From an uncultured Schlesneria sp. (GTDB lineage Bacteria; Planctomycetota; Planctomycetia; Planctomycetales; Planctomycetaceae): a DNA stretch of 64,000 bases. A program made the position numbers and the translations under genes. The notes beneath the pieces were generated by a model that was not told the origin of the DNA, searched no databases, and was given only the letters and a program-made list of their open reading frames with translations. The stretch spans positions 62,001-126,000 of the forward strand of contig CAIQIR010000054.1 in the NCBI GenBank assembly GCA_903871875.1, written 5' to 3'. Positions 25,713 to 36,500 of this stretch are shown here, piece after piece. Position 1 is the stretch's first letter. Each line of letters opens with the position of its first letter.

Positions 25713-28121
25713 ATGTCTCGAAAAATGTTATCGATTGGCTTTGGTCTGGCCGGTTTGTTGATGAACCTCGCCACCGGGCAGGACGTGACTGAAAAGCCGC
25801 TGGCACCCAGCGAGGCGGGCGTTCAATACTTCGAGAGCAAAGTCCGGCCGCTACTGATCAAGCATTGTTTCGAATGTCATGGTCCGGATTCCGGTCCAGG
25901 TGAAGCGAACCTGCGAGTCGATTCGCTAGAGAGTCTGTTGCGCGGCGGCAAGTCGGGGCCGGCACTGATTCGGAATGAGCCAGCCAACAGCCTGATGATT
26001 CTGGCTGTGCGGCATGACGGCGCTGTGGCGATGCCGCCGAAAAAGAAATTGACGCCAGCAGAAATCGACGTGCTGGCCTCGTGGGTGAAAATAGGAACGC
26101 CTTGGCCAGGAGCCGCGAATGTCGCCCCGCCCGCCAGTTCTCCGGATATTGCCGTGCCGTGGAGCGACGAAGCGCGACAGTTCTGGGCGTTTCAAACGCC
26201 GCGTTCGCCGCAGAGACCAGCCGTTCGTGATGCGCGATGGCCGCGTTTGCCAATCGACGATTTCATTTTGGCGCGATTGGAAGCCGCCGATCTGCACCCT
26301 GCTCCACCAGCCGACAAGCGAACGCTGCTGCGACGAGTGACGCTCGATCTGTTGGGCCTGCCGCCGACGCCAGCCGAATTGGAAGCGTTCGAGAACGATG
26401 ATTCTGCTGAAGCGTTTGAACGTGTCGTTGTCCGGTTGCTCGATTCGCCCCATTACGGAGAGCGATGGGGTCGGAATTGGCTGGACGTGGTGCGGTATGC
26501 CGACAGCAACGGGATGGATGACAACCTGGCCTATTCCGACGCCTGGCGCTATCGCGACTATGTCATCGCGGCCTTCAATGCCGATAAGCCCTATGATCGG
26601 TTTGTACAAGAGCAACTGGCCGGCGATCTGTTGGCCGAACAAGAACCGGTCCGTCGCGATGAACTGGTGGTGGCGACCGGTTTTCTGGCGATCGGGCCGA
26701 AGATGCTGGCCGAAGACGATCCCGTCAAACAGCAACTAGACATCGTTGATGAGCAGCTGGATACCACCTGCCGCGTGTTTCTCGCTCTGACAATGGGCTG
26801 TGTGCGGTGCCATGATCACAAATTTGATCCGCTGTCAGTCGGCGACTATTACGCCCTGGCCGGCATCTTCAAAAGCACCCGCACGATGGTCTCGTATCGA
26901 GTGGATTCGAAATGGAATTCCACGGCGCTGGGAGGAATCGAACCGGGTCTGCGCTTGAAGGATCTCGAGCAGATGATCGACCGGCATGACAATGCGCTGG
27001 TGAATGGTAACCCGAGCAAGATGTCGGCGGACGAACGGAGCGGGCATGCGCATCTGCTGGAGAAAGCTCTGGCGGATTACGCTGTCGTTCCCAAGGCGAT
27101 GTCGGTGACAGAAGGCGATGTGGGCGATCTGGAAATTCGTTTGCGCGGTAATCATTTGACGCGCGGGGCTGTGGCTCCGCGACGATTTCCGACGATCCTT
27201 GCCGGTACCCATCAACCCGCTCTCAAAAACGACAACAGCGGACGGTTGGATTTGGCTCGCTGGCTGACCCGCGCTGACCATCCCCTGACGCCTCGAGTGA
27301 TCGTCAACCGGGTATGGCGCTGGCATTTTGGACAGGGGCTGGTGAGTTCCGTCGATAACTTTGGTCGCCTGGGGCAAGCCCCATCGCATCCCGAGCTATT
27401 GGACTGGCTCGCCACACGGTTTGTGGCGGACGGCTGGTCGTTCAAAAAACTTCATCAACAGATTTTGCTCTCGCAGACCTGGCAGATGAGTACCGCCTGG
27501 AATGAACAGGCGGCTCAAGTCGATCCGCAGAACCGGCTGCTGTGGCGGATGCCGCGCCATCGGATGGAAGCTGAGGTGCTGCGTGATTCGCTGTTGTTTG
27601 TCAGTGGGCAACTCGATCCGACCATGGGCGGAACGCAATTGTCGACGACCCCTTTCCAGAACTTGTCAATCGGTGGTCTGGCTCGCAAACCGGAGCTTTA
27701 TCAATCGCCCCGGCGCAGCGTTTATCTTCCCGTACTGCGTGGCGCGGTCTCCGAATTTTTCCAGGCGTTTGATTTTCCAGACCCCGCCATCTTGAACGGC
27801 GATCGCGCGACGACGATCGTCGCTTCGCAGGCTCTGTTCATGATGAATAGCTCGCTCGTGCGGCAATCGGCCGAACGACTGGCCGACATGCTGCTGTGTG
27901 ATACCTTCTCTTCGGATCATGAACGCATGCGATATGCGTGCCGACGATTATTCGGCCGACCGGCAGAGCCCGAGGATCTGGCGGCTTGGGAGGAATTCCT
28001 CTCGCAATATCAATCAGCCCCTTCGCTGGCCGGTGAATCACCCGAATCACGACGACGCTGGGGATGGCTGGGACTTTGTCGGGCGCTGTTGTCCTCCAAT
28101 GAATTCATTTATGTCAATTGA
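25713..28121 (+). CDS. Secreted DUF1549/DUF1553 protein with cytochrome c-type motifs (PSCyt1)
   Basis: An 802-residue exported protein, characteristic of planctomycetes. After the signal peptide comes a planctomycete cytochrome domain with CFECH (C52-H56) and a candidate axial Met in AMPPKKKL. A DUF1549 domain (LPIDDFILARLEAADLHPAP, DLLGLPPTPAELE, HYGERWGRNWLDVVRYADSNG) contains a second CxxCH (CVRCH near residue 363). The C-terminal half is DUF1553 (ARWLTRADHPLTPRVIVNRVW, GQGLVSSVDNFGRLGQAPSH). Biochemical function of the family is unestablished; heme attachment is inferred from CxxCH. It follows the GntR gene by 26 bases and precedes the DUF1501 gene by 30. Confidence 0.9.
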   Translation: MSRKMLSIGFGLAGLLMNLATGQDVTEKPLAPSEAGVQYFESKVRPLLIKHCFECHGPDSGPGEANLRVDSLESLLRGGKSGPALIRNEPANSLMILAVRHDGAVAMPPKKKLTPAEIDVLASWVKIGTPWPGAANVAPPASSPDIAVPWSDEARQFWAFQTPRSPQRPAVRDARWPRLPIDDFILARLEAADLHPAPPADKRTLLRRVTLDLLGLPPTPAELEAFENDDSAEAFERVVVRLLDSPHYGERWGRNWLDVVRYADSNGMDDNLAYSDAWRYRDYVIAAFNADKPYDRFVQEQLAGDLLAEQEPVRRDELVVATGFLAIGPKMLAEDDPVKQQLDIVDEQLDTTCRVFLALTMGCVRCHDHKFDPLSVGDYYALAGIFKSTRTMVSYRVDSKWNSTALGGIEPGLRLKDLEQMIDRHDNALVNGNPSKMSADERSGHAHLLEKALADYAVVPKAMSVTEGDVGDLEIRLRGNHLTRGAVAPRRFPTILAGTHQPALKNDNSGRLDLARWLTRADHPLTPRVIVNRVWRWHFGQGLVSSVDNFGRLGQAPSHPELLDWLATRFVADGWSFKKLHQQILLSQTWQMSTAWNEQAAQVDPQNRLLWRMPRHRMEAEVLRDSLLFVSGQLDPTMGGTQLSTTPFQNLSIGGLARKPELYQSPRRSVYLPVLRGAVSEFFQAFDFPDPAILNGDRATTIVASQALFMMNSSLVRQSAERLADMLLCDTFSSDHERMRYACRRLFGRPAEPEDLAAWEEFLSQYQSAPSLAGESPESRRRWGWLGLCRALLSSNEFIYVN

Positions 28122-28151
28122 GCCGGATCGAAAGACGACGGAAACTCCCAC

Positions 28152-29576
28152 ATGACACACCACCGGTTTTCTCTGCCGAATATTCCGCAGTTCTCCCGGC
28201 GACAAATGTTGTCGCAGATGGGAGCCGGATTCGGTGGTCTGGCTCTGTCGGCGCTGCTGGCCGATCAGGCGGTGGCGGCCACGAATCCACTGTCACCCAA
28301 ACAATCCCATTTTCCCGCGCGACTGAAGCGGGTCATCATGTTGTTCATGTTCGGCGGTCCGTCGCATCTGGACATGTTCGATCCCAAGCCGCTGTTGACG
28401 CGCGATAGTGGAAAGCCCCTGCCTGCCGAAAGTCGTCCGCGCGTGGTCTCGTTTCCCAATCGCATGGGCAATCTGGTGGGGTCGCCATTCGAATTCCAAC
28501 AGCATGGCGACAGCGGGCTATGGATCAGTTCGCTGTTTCCACATCTGGCGCGCCGTGCTGACGACTTGTGCCTGATCAATTCGATGTTCTGTTCCAACTC
28601 GCGACATGGCGGGGCGGTGCTGGAATGGCATACGGGAACGGATACTTTCGTTCGGCCGAGCATGGGGGCCTGGGTGACCTATGGTCTTGGCACCGAGAAT
28701 CAGAACTTTCCCGGATATGTCACGATTTGTCAGGATCTGGCACAGGGTGGGGCTAACAATTTTGGTTCGGCTTTTTTGCCCGCGGCGTATCAGGGAACGC
28801 CTCTGGGCTATGCAGGCCTGAAACCCCAAGAGGCCCGGATTCCGTTCATCGGTGATGGCTCCGCTCGGCGTGATCTGCAGCGGTTGGAAGCCGACTTGGT
28901 CGCCCGGATGGATCGCCGACAGGCGGAAACGCGTGGCCCGGATAGCGAACTGGATGCTCGCATTGCCTCATTTGAGTTGGCGTTTCGCTTGCAGACCGAA
29001 GCGCCGGAAATGCAGGATTTGACTCACGAATCAAAGGCGACTCACGAGTTGTACGGACTCGACAATCCAGCGACGGCCGACTTTGGTACGCAGTGTCTGT
29101 TGGCGCGGCGGTTTTCCGAACGGGGAGTCCGATTCGTGCAGTGCAACTTGAGTGGATGGGACGCGCATAACAAACTAAAGGAAGATCACAGTCGTCTGGC
29201 ACAGGCGATCGACAAACCGATTGCCGGTCTGCTGACAGACCTGAAACAACGCGGGTTATGGGACGACACGCTGGTGATCTGGGGCGGCGAATTCGGGCGG
29301 ACACCCACGTGCGAGGGAACAGACGGCCGCGACCACAATCCTCATGGCTACACGATGTGGCTGGCGGGTGGTGGAGTTAAAGCCGGTCTGACCTGGGGAA
29401 AAACAGATGACTATGGGTACTTCGCGGTCGAGGACAAAGTTCATGTCCACGATTTGCATGCGACCGTTCTGCATCTTTTGGGGCTGGATCACAAACGCCT
29501 GACTTATCGTTATGCCGGCCGCGATTTTCGTCTGACCGACGTCCATGGTGAGGTCGTCGAAGGAATTTTGTCCTGA
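28152..29576 (+). CDS. DUF1501 Tat-exported protein
   Basis: A 474-residue member of the planctomycete DUF1501 family. The Tat signal has the twin arginine in FSRRQMLSQMGAGFGG. Family motifs are RVIMLFMFGGPSHLDMFDPKP, NSMFCSNSRHGGAVLEWHTG, FVQCNLSGWDAH and WGGEFGRTPTCEGTDGRDHNP. The fold is related to the alkaline phosphatase/sulfatase superfamily, but the family's reaction is not known. DUF1501 genes almost always sit next to a DUF1549/DUF1553 gene, as here, suggesting the two exported proteins act together. Confidence 0.9.
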   Translation: MTHHRFSLPNIPQFSRRQMLSQMGAGFGGLALSALLADQAVAATNPLSPKQSHFPARLKRVIMLFMFGGPSHLDMFDPKPLLTRDSGKPLPAESRPRVVSFPNRMGNLVGSPFEFQQHGDSGLWISSLFPHLARRADDLCLINSMFCSNSRHGGAVLEWHTGTDTFVRPSMGAWVTYGLGTENQNFPGYVTICQDLAQGGANNFGSAFLPAAYQGTPLGYAGLKPQEARIPFIGDGSARRDLQRLEADLVARMDRRQAETRGPDSELDARIASFELAFRLQTEAPEMQDLTHESKATHELYGLDNPATADFGTQCLLARRFSERGVRFVQCNLSGWDAHNKLKEDHSRLAQAIDKPIAGLLTDLKQRGLWDDTLVIWGGEFGRTPTCEGTDGRDHNPHGYTMWLAGGGVKAGLTWGKTDDYGYFAVEDKVHVHDLHATVLHLLGLDHKRLTYRYAGRDFRLTDVHGEVVEGILS

Positions 29577-29625
29577 GCACACCACGGCTGATCAATCTGT
29601 TCGCACTACCAAAGGACTTCGACCA

Positions 29626-32082
29626 ATGACGGATCAAACGCGCCGCGAATTTCTGGCTGCCGCAGGAGGTGCGTTGGCGGTCAGCCCATTGATGGCGGCG
29701 GAAACGCCAACGGCCAAACTGGCTCGAGCGGAAAAACGCGAACCGGAATCCGCCAGCATCCCTCGCCACCGATCGCTGGCGGTGGAAGGAGTGCATGCTT
29801 ATACCGATCGCCTTCACGTCCCCGCCGGAGAGACGATACGTTTTCACGTCAGCAGTTCCTTTCCGTATGAACTGCAGGTGTGTCGCCTGGGGACCGATGT
29901 CGACGGTCCGTCGAAAGATGAAACGCTGCATTCGTTTGGTTCCTCGCCAGCCGCCATCCAGCCGATTCATCCCGGTTCGTACCTTGTCGCCGATAAACCG
30001 CTCGACGCGACAGCCGACCTGCCGGGGCTGACGCTTGAGGTTTGGATCCGGCGCTGGCGCACCGTGGGACGGCAAGCGATCATCGGGCAGTTTGACGCAC
30101 CCGAGGCCTGTGGGTTTGGCCTGTTCGTCAACGAAGACGGATCACTCAGTTTTTACCTGGGTGACGGCGGGGTGTATCGCGAACAAAACCTGCACACCAC
30201 GCCGCCCGATCAACTGAAAATGCAGATCAACCCCGAGGGGCTGAAGACCTATCCCGACAACACGCCCAGTTCGGTGCTGAACAATCAATGGCACCATGTC
30301 GTTGCCCAATATGATGGCCGCTCGAAGAAAATCTGGGTCGATGGTCAGGAAGTCGGTCGCTGGACATTTAGCGGACCGTGGCGACCGGGCACGGCGCCGC
30401 TGCGGATCGGTGCCGTCGGCAAGCAGGGATTGGCTGATGAGTTGCTCGATGCGGATCTCGCGCTGCCCGCCATTTACGGCAAGGCTCTGACCGCGGACGA
30501 GATCGCTGCCCGCTGGAAGTCGAAGGGGCTGTCGCGTCCGGCGTCAGACGATCTGCTGGCTTGCTGGCCGCTGGATGAGGAGCGTGGCGAGCGAGCGGCC
30601 GATTCCAGTGGGCATGCTCGTCATGCGAAAATCATCAACACTGGAACGTGGATGATCGGTGGCCCGAGTTTTGATGCGGCGGTCCCGCGGTTTGGCACGT
30701 ACGATCCCGCCAAAGATCCACAGCGAGGTCACGGTTTGCGGCTGGCTTCCGACGATTTGTACGATTGCCGCTGGAGTGCGTCACACGAATACCGTCTGCC
30801 AGAAACGTCGCGATCGGGCATCTATGTTGGCCGCATCCGCTTTGCGATCGACGGCGAAGATCGACTTTATCACGTCGTCTTCATCGTGAATAAAGCGGCG
30901 TCTCGGCCGAAAGCGCCAATCGCCTTCATCTGTTCGACCAACAGTTGGAAGGCCTATTCCGCGACGCCGTTCAGTCCGAGTTGGAAGGGACTAAAGAAGT
31001 CGATTGGAAACTACGGCTTCGAAAACAGCCCTGGCAACCCACCCGCTTATTGTTTCTACCGACCGCATCGTGCCGGACAGGGAACCTATCAATTGGGTTT
31101 CCGTATGCCATGGCCGGTGGTGGGACCTTATACGCTGATGGGGCCTGACGAAGCCGATTACAGTCATCTGTGCCGGCAAGATCGGTTCACGCAGGCCTGG
31201 CTGGAATCGAACGGTTTTGCCTATGACGTGTTGACCGACACGGAAGTGCATCTCGATCCGCATGTCCTCGACGGCTACAAAGTGGTGTATGTCGTTGGGC
31301 ACAGCGAGTATTGGTCGTTCGAGGCGATGGGGGCGGTCAGCCATTTTCTGGATCGTGGCGGCAACGCGATTGTCCTGTCGGGAAATACCGCCTTCTGGCG
31401 AGTCTCGTTTAATGCCGATGCGTCGATTATCGAATGCCGCAAGGGTGACGCGCCCGGTTCGGCGATCCGTGCTGAACGCCGGGGTGAGATATGGCATAGT
31501 CATGACGGCCAACGCGGTGGCATGTCGCGCGAGTGCGGATATCCGGCATGGCGACTATTCGGACTCGAGTATTTCTCGCTATTGGGGGTCAGTTGGCCGG
31601 GTGTCGGACCGTATCAGGTTCGCAATCCCGATCACTTCTTGTTCCGTGGTCCCTATGTCCTGGATTTGCGCGAAGGTGATACGTTCGGGGGCACACCAGG
31701 GAAGCCGTTTCCACAACCGATTGGGCATGAGGGCGACGTCCGTGTCTCGACCATGGCCCGGTTTCTGGTTGAGCCGCCACCCGAAGGGGGAGCGCAGCCG
31801 ACCGAGGATCCGGCGGGGATGACGTTGTTGGCCGACGGTTTCGCCGATGCGAAAAAGATCGGGTTCGCCTGGGATTATTTCCAGCGACCGGTTCCACCCG
31901 ACAAGATGCCGCCGATTTCGACCGCGGCTGAAATGATTTATTGGGAGCGGCCAGGCGGAGGACGCGTCTTTCATTCGGGTTCCATCAATTCGGGATCAAC
32001 GCTGGGGGCCGACGAGAAATGGTCAGGGTTGATGCACAACGTGCTGAGCCATTTTGGAGTCAAATCGATGTTCGCCAATTGA
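29626..32082 (+). CDS. Tat-exported LamG + N,N-dimethylformamidase beta-like protein
   Basis: An 818-residue exported protein from ATG 29626. The Tat signal reads TRREFLAAAGGALAVSP. Residues of about 120-330 are a concanavalin/LamG-like domain (LTLEVWIRRWRTVGRQAIIGQ, NNQWHHVVAQYDG, KKIWVDGQEVGRW). The C-terminal half resembles the large subunit of N,N-dimethylformamidase: APIAFICSTNSWKAYSATPFSP, AYCFYRPHR, YKVVYVVGHSEYWSFEAMGAV, GGNAIVLSGNTAFWRVSF, then a glutamine-amidotransferase-like end. DMFases are iron enzymes cleaving amides; the substrate here is unknown, but an amide-substituted sugar would fit the operon. ATG 29545 lies in the previous gene and is not favoured. Confidence 0.83.
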   Translation: MTDQTRREFLAAAGGALAVSPLMAAETPTAKLARAEKREPESASIPRHRSLAVEGVHAYTDRLHVPAGETIRFHVSSSFPYELQVCRLGTDVDGPSKDETLHSFGSSPAAIQPIHPGSYLVADKPLDATADLPGLTLEVWIRRWRTVGRQAIIGQFDAPEACGFGLFVNEDGSLSFYLGDGGVYREQNLHTTPPDQLKMQINPEGLKTYPDNTPSSVLNNQWHHVVAQYDGRSKKIWVDGQEVGRWTFSGPWRPGTAPLRIGAVGKQGLADELLDADLALPAIYGKALTADEIAARWKSKGLSRPASDDLLACWPLDEERGERAADSSGHARHAKIINTGTWMIGGPSFDAAVPRFGTYDPAKDPQRGHGLRLASDDLYDCRWSASHEYRLPETSRSGIYVGRIRFAIDGEDRLYHVVFIVNKAASRPKAPIAFICSTNSWKAYSATPFSPSWKGLKKSIGNYGFENSPGNPPAYCFYRPHRAGQGTYQLGFRMPWPVVGPYTLMGPDEADYSHLCRQDRFTQAWLESNGFAYDVLTDTEVHLDPHVLDGYKVVYVVGHSEYWSFEAMGAVSHFLDRGGNAIVLSGNTAFWRVSFNADASIIECRKGDAPGSAIRAERRGEIWHSHDGQRGGMSRECGYPAWRLFGLEYFSLLGVSWPGVGPYQVRNPDHFLFRGPYVLDLREGDTFGGTPGKPFPQPIGHEGDVRVSTMARFLVEPPPEGGAQPTEDPAGMTLLADGFADAKKIGFAWDYFQRPVPPDKMPPISTAAEMIYWERPGGGRVFHSGSINSGSTLGADEKWSGLMHNVLSHFGVKSMFAN

Positions 32083-32169
32083 AAGGATTTCATTCGCGAG
32101 CTTGCGCCCGCCCGCGTTTGATGTGAGAAGACGGAGCTTGTTTTTCACTTTCACTTGCGGGATGCCATT

Positions 32170-33477
32170 GTGACCGATTGCTCTTCGACTGCTACGGGCG
32201 TGAGAAAAACGGTTCCACTCCTAATGCTGGTGATTGCCTGCGGACACTTCAACCGCGTCAGCATTTCGGTGGTAGGAAGCGAGCGGCTGATTCCGGATGA
32301 GGGAATCAGTCCATCCCAGATGGGGCTCGTCTATTCCGCGTTCCTGCTTTCTTACACTTTGGCCATGTTACCTGCCGGCTGGTTAATCGACCGGTTCGGT
32401 GCCCGCAAAGCGCTGATGGTTTGGGGCTTTGGTTCTGTGATTTTCGTCGGCCTAACGGCCGGCACGAAACTGATCAGTAGCGGAGCGCAATCGCTGTGGT
32501 TCGGATTGCTGGTGGTGCGATCGCTGCTGGGAGTGGTGAATACGCCGCTGCATCCCGCCGCCGCACAAACGGTCTTCGAACGGGTGCCGGCACAGTCACG
32601 AGTCTTTGCCAACGGGCTGGTCACCTTCGCGGCTTGCGTGGGGATGGCGTCCACGTACAGCGTGATGGGATTTCTGATTGATCGATTGAACTGGTCCTGG
32701 GCACTGGTTGTCACTTCGCTTGCGACTTTGATCGTGTCGATCATCTGGACTCGTGGAACGCGTCCGACGGCGGCAAGAGTGGATACCATTTCGGCGCGAC
32801 CGACTGCGACGATGGAGTTCTCACAATTGCTCGCCGTCTTGTCGCAGCGGAACGTGATCTGTCTGACACTCAGTTATTCCGCTCTTGGTTATTTTCAGTA
32901 TCTGTTTTTCTATTGGATCGAATATTACTTCGAGACGGTTCAAAGTCAGGATCGATCGGTGGCGCGTGGGTATGCCACTCTCGTGACGGCTGCGATGGGA
33001 ATCGGCATGGTCTGCGGCGGTTGGCTGGCCGATCGTGTGCCTCGCTCGTTTTCACCGCGAGTGCGGCGGGCGCTGGTGCCCGTGCTGGGCATGGTCTCCA
33101 GTGGCGTGGTCTTTGAATCGGGATTGCTGGCGGCAAATCCACAAATCACGCTGGCCGCATTCGCTGTGGCTGCGGGATTAATCGGGGCTTGCGAAGGTGT
33201 CTTCTGGACCACCGCCGTGGAACTTGGCGGTCGGTTTGGGGCGACCACCGCGAGCCTGATGAATACCGGCTGTAATGCTGGCGGTACCTTGTCGCCCTGC
33301 TTGACGCCATTGTTAAGCACTTACTTCGCCACGCACTACGGTGCTGATTTGGGGTGGCGATTGAGTCTGGCAATCGCCGGAGCGGTCGTGATTGCGGGCG
33401 CCGGATTGTGGTGGGGCATCGGCCCATCAACGGACGAAGCTGTGGAGGGGCTTCCTGCAATCCCGCAGGAGGCTTAA
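32170..33477 (+). CDS. MFS transporter (anion:cation symporter-like)
   Basis: A twelve-helix transporter of about 435 residues. Signatures are LVYSAFLLSYTLAMLPAGWLIDRFGARKALMVWGFG (helix 2-3 loop motif), FYWIEYYFETVQSQDR in the centre and TTASLMNTGCNAGGTLSPCLTPLL near the end. The layout resembles the ACS subgroup that imports hexuronates and other organic acids. It is the last gene of the plus-strand catabolic unit, 87 bases after the LamG/DMFA gene, and is the obvious uptake system for the unit's substrate. The start is ambiguous between TTG 32155 and GTG 32170. Confidence 0.87.
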   Translation: MTDCSSTATGVRKTVPLLMLVIACGHFNRVSISVVGSERLIPDEGISPSQMGLVYSAFLLSYTLAMLPAGWLIDRFGARKALMVWGFGSVIFVGLTAGTKLISSGAQSLWFGLLVVRSLLGVVNTPLHPAAAQTVFERVPAQSRVFANGLVTFAACVGMASTYSVMGFLIDRLNWSWALVVTSLATLIVSIIWTRGTRPTAARVDTISARPTATMEFSQLLAVLSQRNVICLTLSYSALGYFQYLFFYWIEYYFETVQSQDRSVARGYATLVTAAMGIGMVCGGWLADRVPRSFSPRVRRALVPVLGMVSSGVVFESGLLAANPQITLAAFAVAAGLIGACEGVFWTTAVELGGRFGATTASLMNTGCNAGGTLSPCLTPLLSTYFATHYGADLGWRLSLAIAGAVVIAGAGLWWGIGPSTDEAVEGLPAIPQEA

Positions 33478-33550
33478 GGAACGATGACTCTCAAGGACTG
33501 TGACAGCAACGCCATTCCTGCAGGATTTCTCGTGTCACAAGAGCACTCGT

Positions 33551-36500
33551 TCAGTCCAAATAAATGAACTCATTCAGATTCAAGGTCATCAGACAAAACT
33601 GATCGAGAGCTTTTTCCGCTGACAGTCCGTGCTTCGACTGCATGGCTTCAATCAATTGCAGTCCGCGAGCGACCAGAGCGGCGTCAGGTTCGTGGCCCAG
33701 GGCCAGCCGGAATCCCAGCGTTACCTGGCGGCGAACGTCATTGCCCGCTTCGCGTCGCAAACGGTCCGCGAACAGGGCTGCCTGTTGATTGAGAAAGCCT
33801 CCATTCAGCATCCCCAGGGCCTGCGTGGGCTGCGTCGTCGTGAACCGGGCGGCACAACTACTGTCGGTATCGGCAAAGTCAAAATCCGCCAGGATGGGCA
33901 GCAATAATGACCGTTTCACTTGGACATAGATACTGCGTCGCGATTGATCCTCGGGCGACGATTTCTCCCACCCCTGCCCTGGAATCGATTGTCCCGCTTT
34001 GACTTCATCGCTGATTTCGGGAAAGACGCCTGGCCCATACATCTTCGGATTCAGTCGACCATCGACGGCCAGGATCGTATCTCGGATCTCTTCCGCGCTC
34101 AGTCGGCGCATGTCATGTCGCCAGAACAAATTGTTCAGCGGGTCGAGTTGATGGGGATCGGGCTGCGTTTTGGAAATGCCCTGTTGCGTCGACGCGGTCT
34201 GTGTCGCGGCGATTGAAGACATTCGATAAGTGCTGGACATGACAATCAGCTTGTGCATCCGCTTCATCGACCAGGGGGCGGTGCCCACGGCTGGCGTCGC
34301 GTTTGTCGCGTCTCGGGGAGAACCGTTCAGTGCGACGGCTTCCGTCCGCTCGGCTGCGCTCGTGGTGGTTGATCCCCGCATGAGTTCGAGGGCCAGCCAG
34401 TCCAGCAATTCGGGATGTGTGGGGCGATCGCCCAGCAGGCCGAAGTTGTTGGGAGAACGCACGATCCCGCGTCCAAAATGATGTTGCCAAAGTCGATTCA
34501 CCATGACTCGGGCCGTCAGTTTGTTATCCGGTGATGCGATCCAGTTCGCGAGCACCAGTCGTCGTCCAGATGTGGTCGCGTTGGGTGCGGGTGCGGGAAT
34601 TGCCGCTGTTCCGCCGCCAAGGGACGAGATGAACGCCGGTACGACAGGATCTCCGAGGGATTGCGGATTGCCCCGTTTGAGTAACATCGTGGCAGGAGGG
34701 TTCGGTCCGACTTCGGTGACGCATAGGGCCTGATCGGCTTGGACTTTGTGCTTTTTCAGTTCGTCCAGTTGTTGGATCAGTTTCGTATATTCGTCATGTC
34801 GTGGTTGCCCGAGAATCGCCGGTCCTTGTGTGGCCATCAGGGCCACGAAGTCTTTGCGTTTTGGGCCACGATCAGGCACTGATTCGGCGTCGGCGGTAGA
34901 GTTCGAAAGAGGCTTTCGTTCAAACCCCGGTCCCGACCATTTCACGTCGAGTCCCTTCGCGCCGCCCGGGCCTTGGAAATAATCGACACGAATGGGGACT
35001 CGCCCCTGCTTCAAGATCAGCTTGCCCAGCCGGGGTTCGCCCATGCCATGAATTCCATCGTGCAGGACGACCTGTTGGCCGTTAATGGTCAACCGCGAAC
35101 CATCATCCGAATCGATGGCGAAAGTGTATTCGCCATCCTTCGGCACTTTGAGCGTGCCGGTGAAGACGAAGCCAAATGAGAATTCACGCGTGGCAGGAGA
35201 CAGATCGAAGAACCCTTTTTCCAACTTGGCGACGGTCTCGGGTTTCAAGCTGTCAAAGTCGGGAAGTTTCTGCCAAGTGTCTCGATAAAAGCGATATTCC
35301 AATTCGTCCATATCGGGCTGGCTGGTGCTTTGTCCCCGGATTCGCAGCCCTTCGCGGAATTCCGTTTCAATCGCCGAAATCGAGGCCTGCACGCTGTTCA
35401 TCTGGTCCTGATGCGATCGGACCGCCACCTCGTACGTTTGCTTCGCAGCAGCATCTTCGAAAATCGGCCGTTCCACATTCGGGTTAGGATTTCCATTCGG
35501 AGTAACCCCTTGAAAAAACGCCAGCAGACTGTAGTAGTCCTTTTGTGGAATCGGATCGATCTTGTGATCGTGGCACCGTGCACAGTTCACCGTCAGGCCG
35601 AGAAAGCCCTGCGCAGTTGTAGTGATGATGTCATCGAACACGTCGTAGACCGCCAGCAATTTGTCGGCCGGTTCATCATCCCAAAGCCCCAGTCGGTAGA
35701 AGCCTGTGGCAATCAGGCCATCGGTGCCGCCGTCCGGCAGTTCGTCGCCGGCCAGTTGTTCGCGAATGAACCGATCGTAGGGCTTATCATTGTTGAATGA
35801 ACGGATCACATAATCCCGATAGCGCCATGCATTGGGTTTGACACCATCGCGTTCAAAGCTGTTGGTGTCGGCATAACGCACGACGTCCAGCCAGTGCCGA
35901 GCCCATTGCTCACCAAAGTGCTTGGATTGCAGCAGCCGATCGACAACCTGTTCGTAGGCATTCGGTGACTGATCGGCCAGAAACGAATCCACCTCGGCGG
36001 TTGTCGGGGGGAGACCCGTCAGATCGAACGTGACGCGCCGTAGGAGTGCCACCTTATCCAGCGGTGGGGCGGGGGCTAGTTCGTTTTGTTCCAGTTTGCT
36101 CAGCACAAAGGCGTCGATCGGGTTCGTGACCCAACTCGCATCCTTCACCGCAGGTGGTTGATAAGACTTGGGGCTTTCAAAGGCCCAATGCTCTTTCCAA
36201 TCGGACCCCTGGTCAATCCACTGTTTGAGCAATTCGATTTGTGCCGGCGATAAGGCCGGACCTTCGGGCGGCATTCGCTCGCTGTCGTCGGTCGAGATGA
36301 CGCGTCGGAACAATTCGCTGTGTGACAGATCCTGGGGTGCAAGCGCCGTTTTCCCCGACTCCAATTTGGCAAACGCCGAATCCTTCTGATTCAGTCGCAA
36401 TCCGCCTTCGGCTTTGTCCGGCCCGTGACAAGCGAAACAGCGTTTGGCAAGAATGGGTTGAATCTGCCGTCCGAAGTCGATCGAACCCGATGATTGAGCG

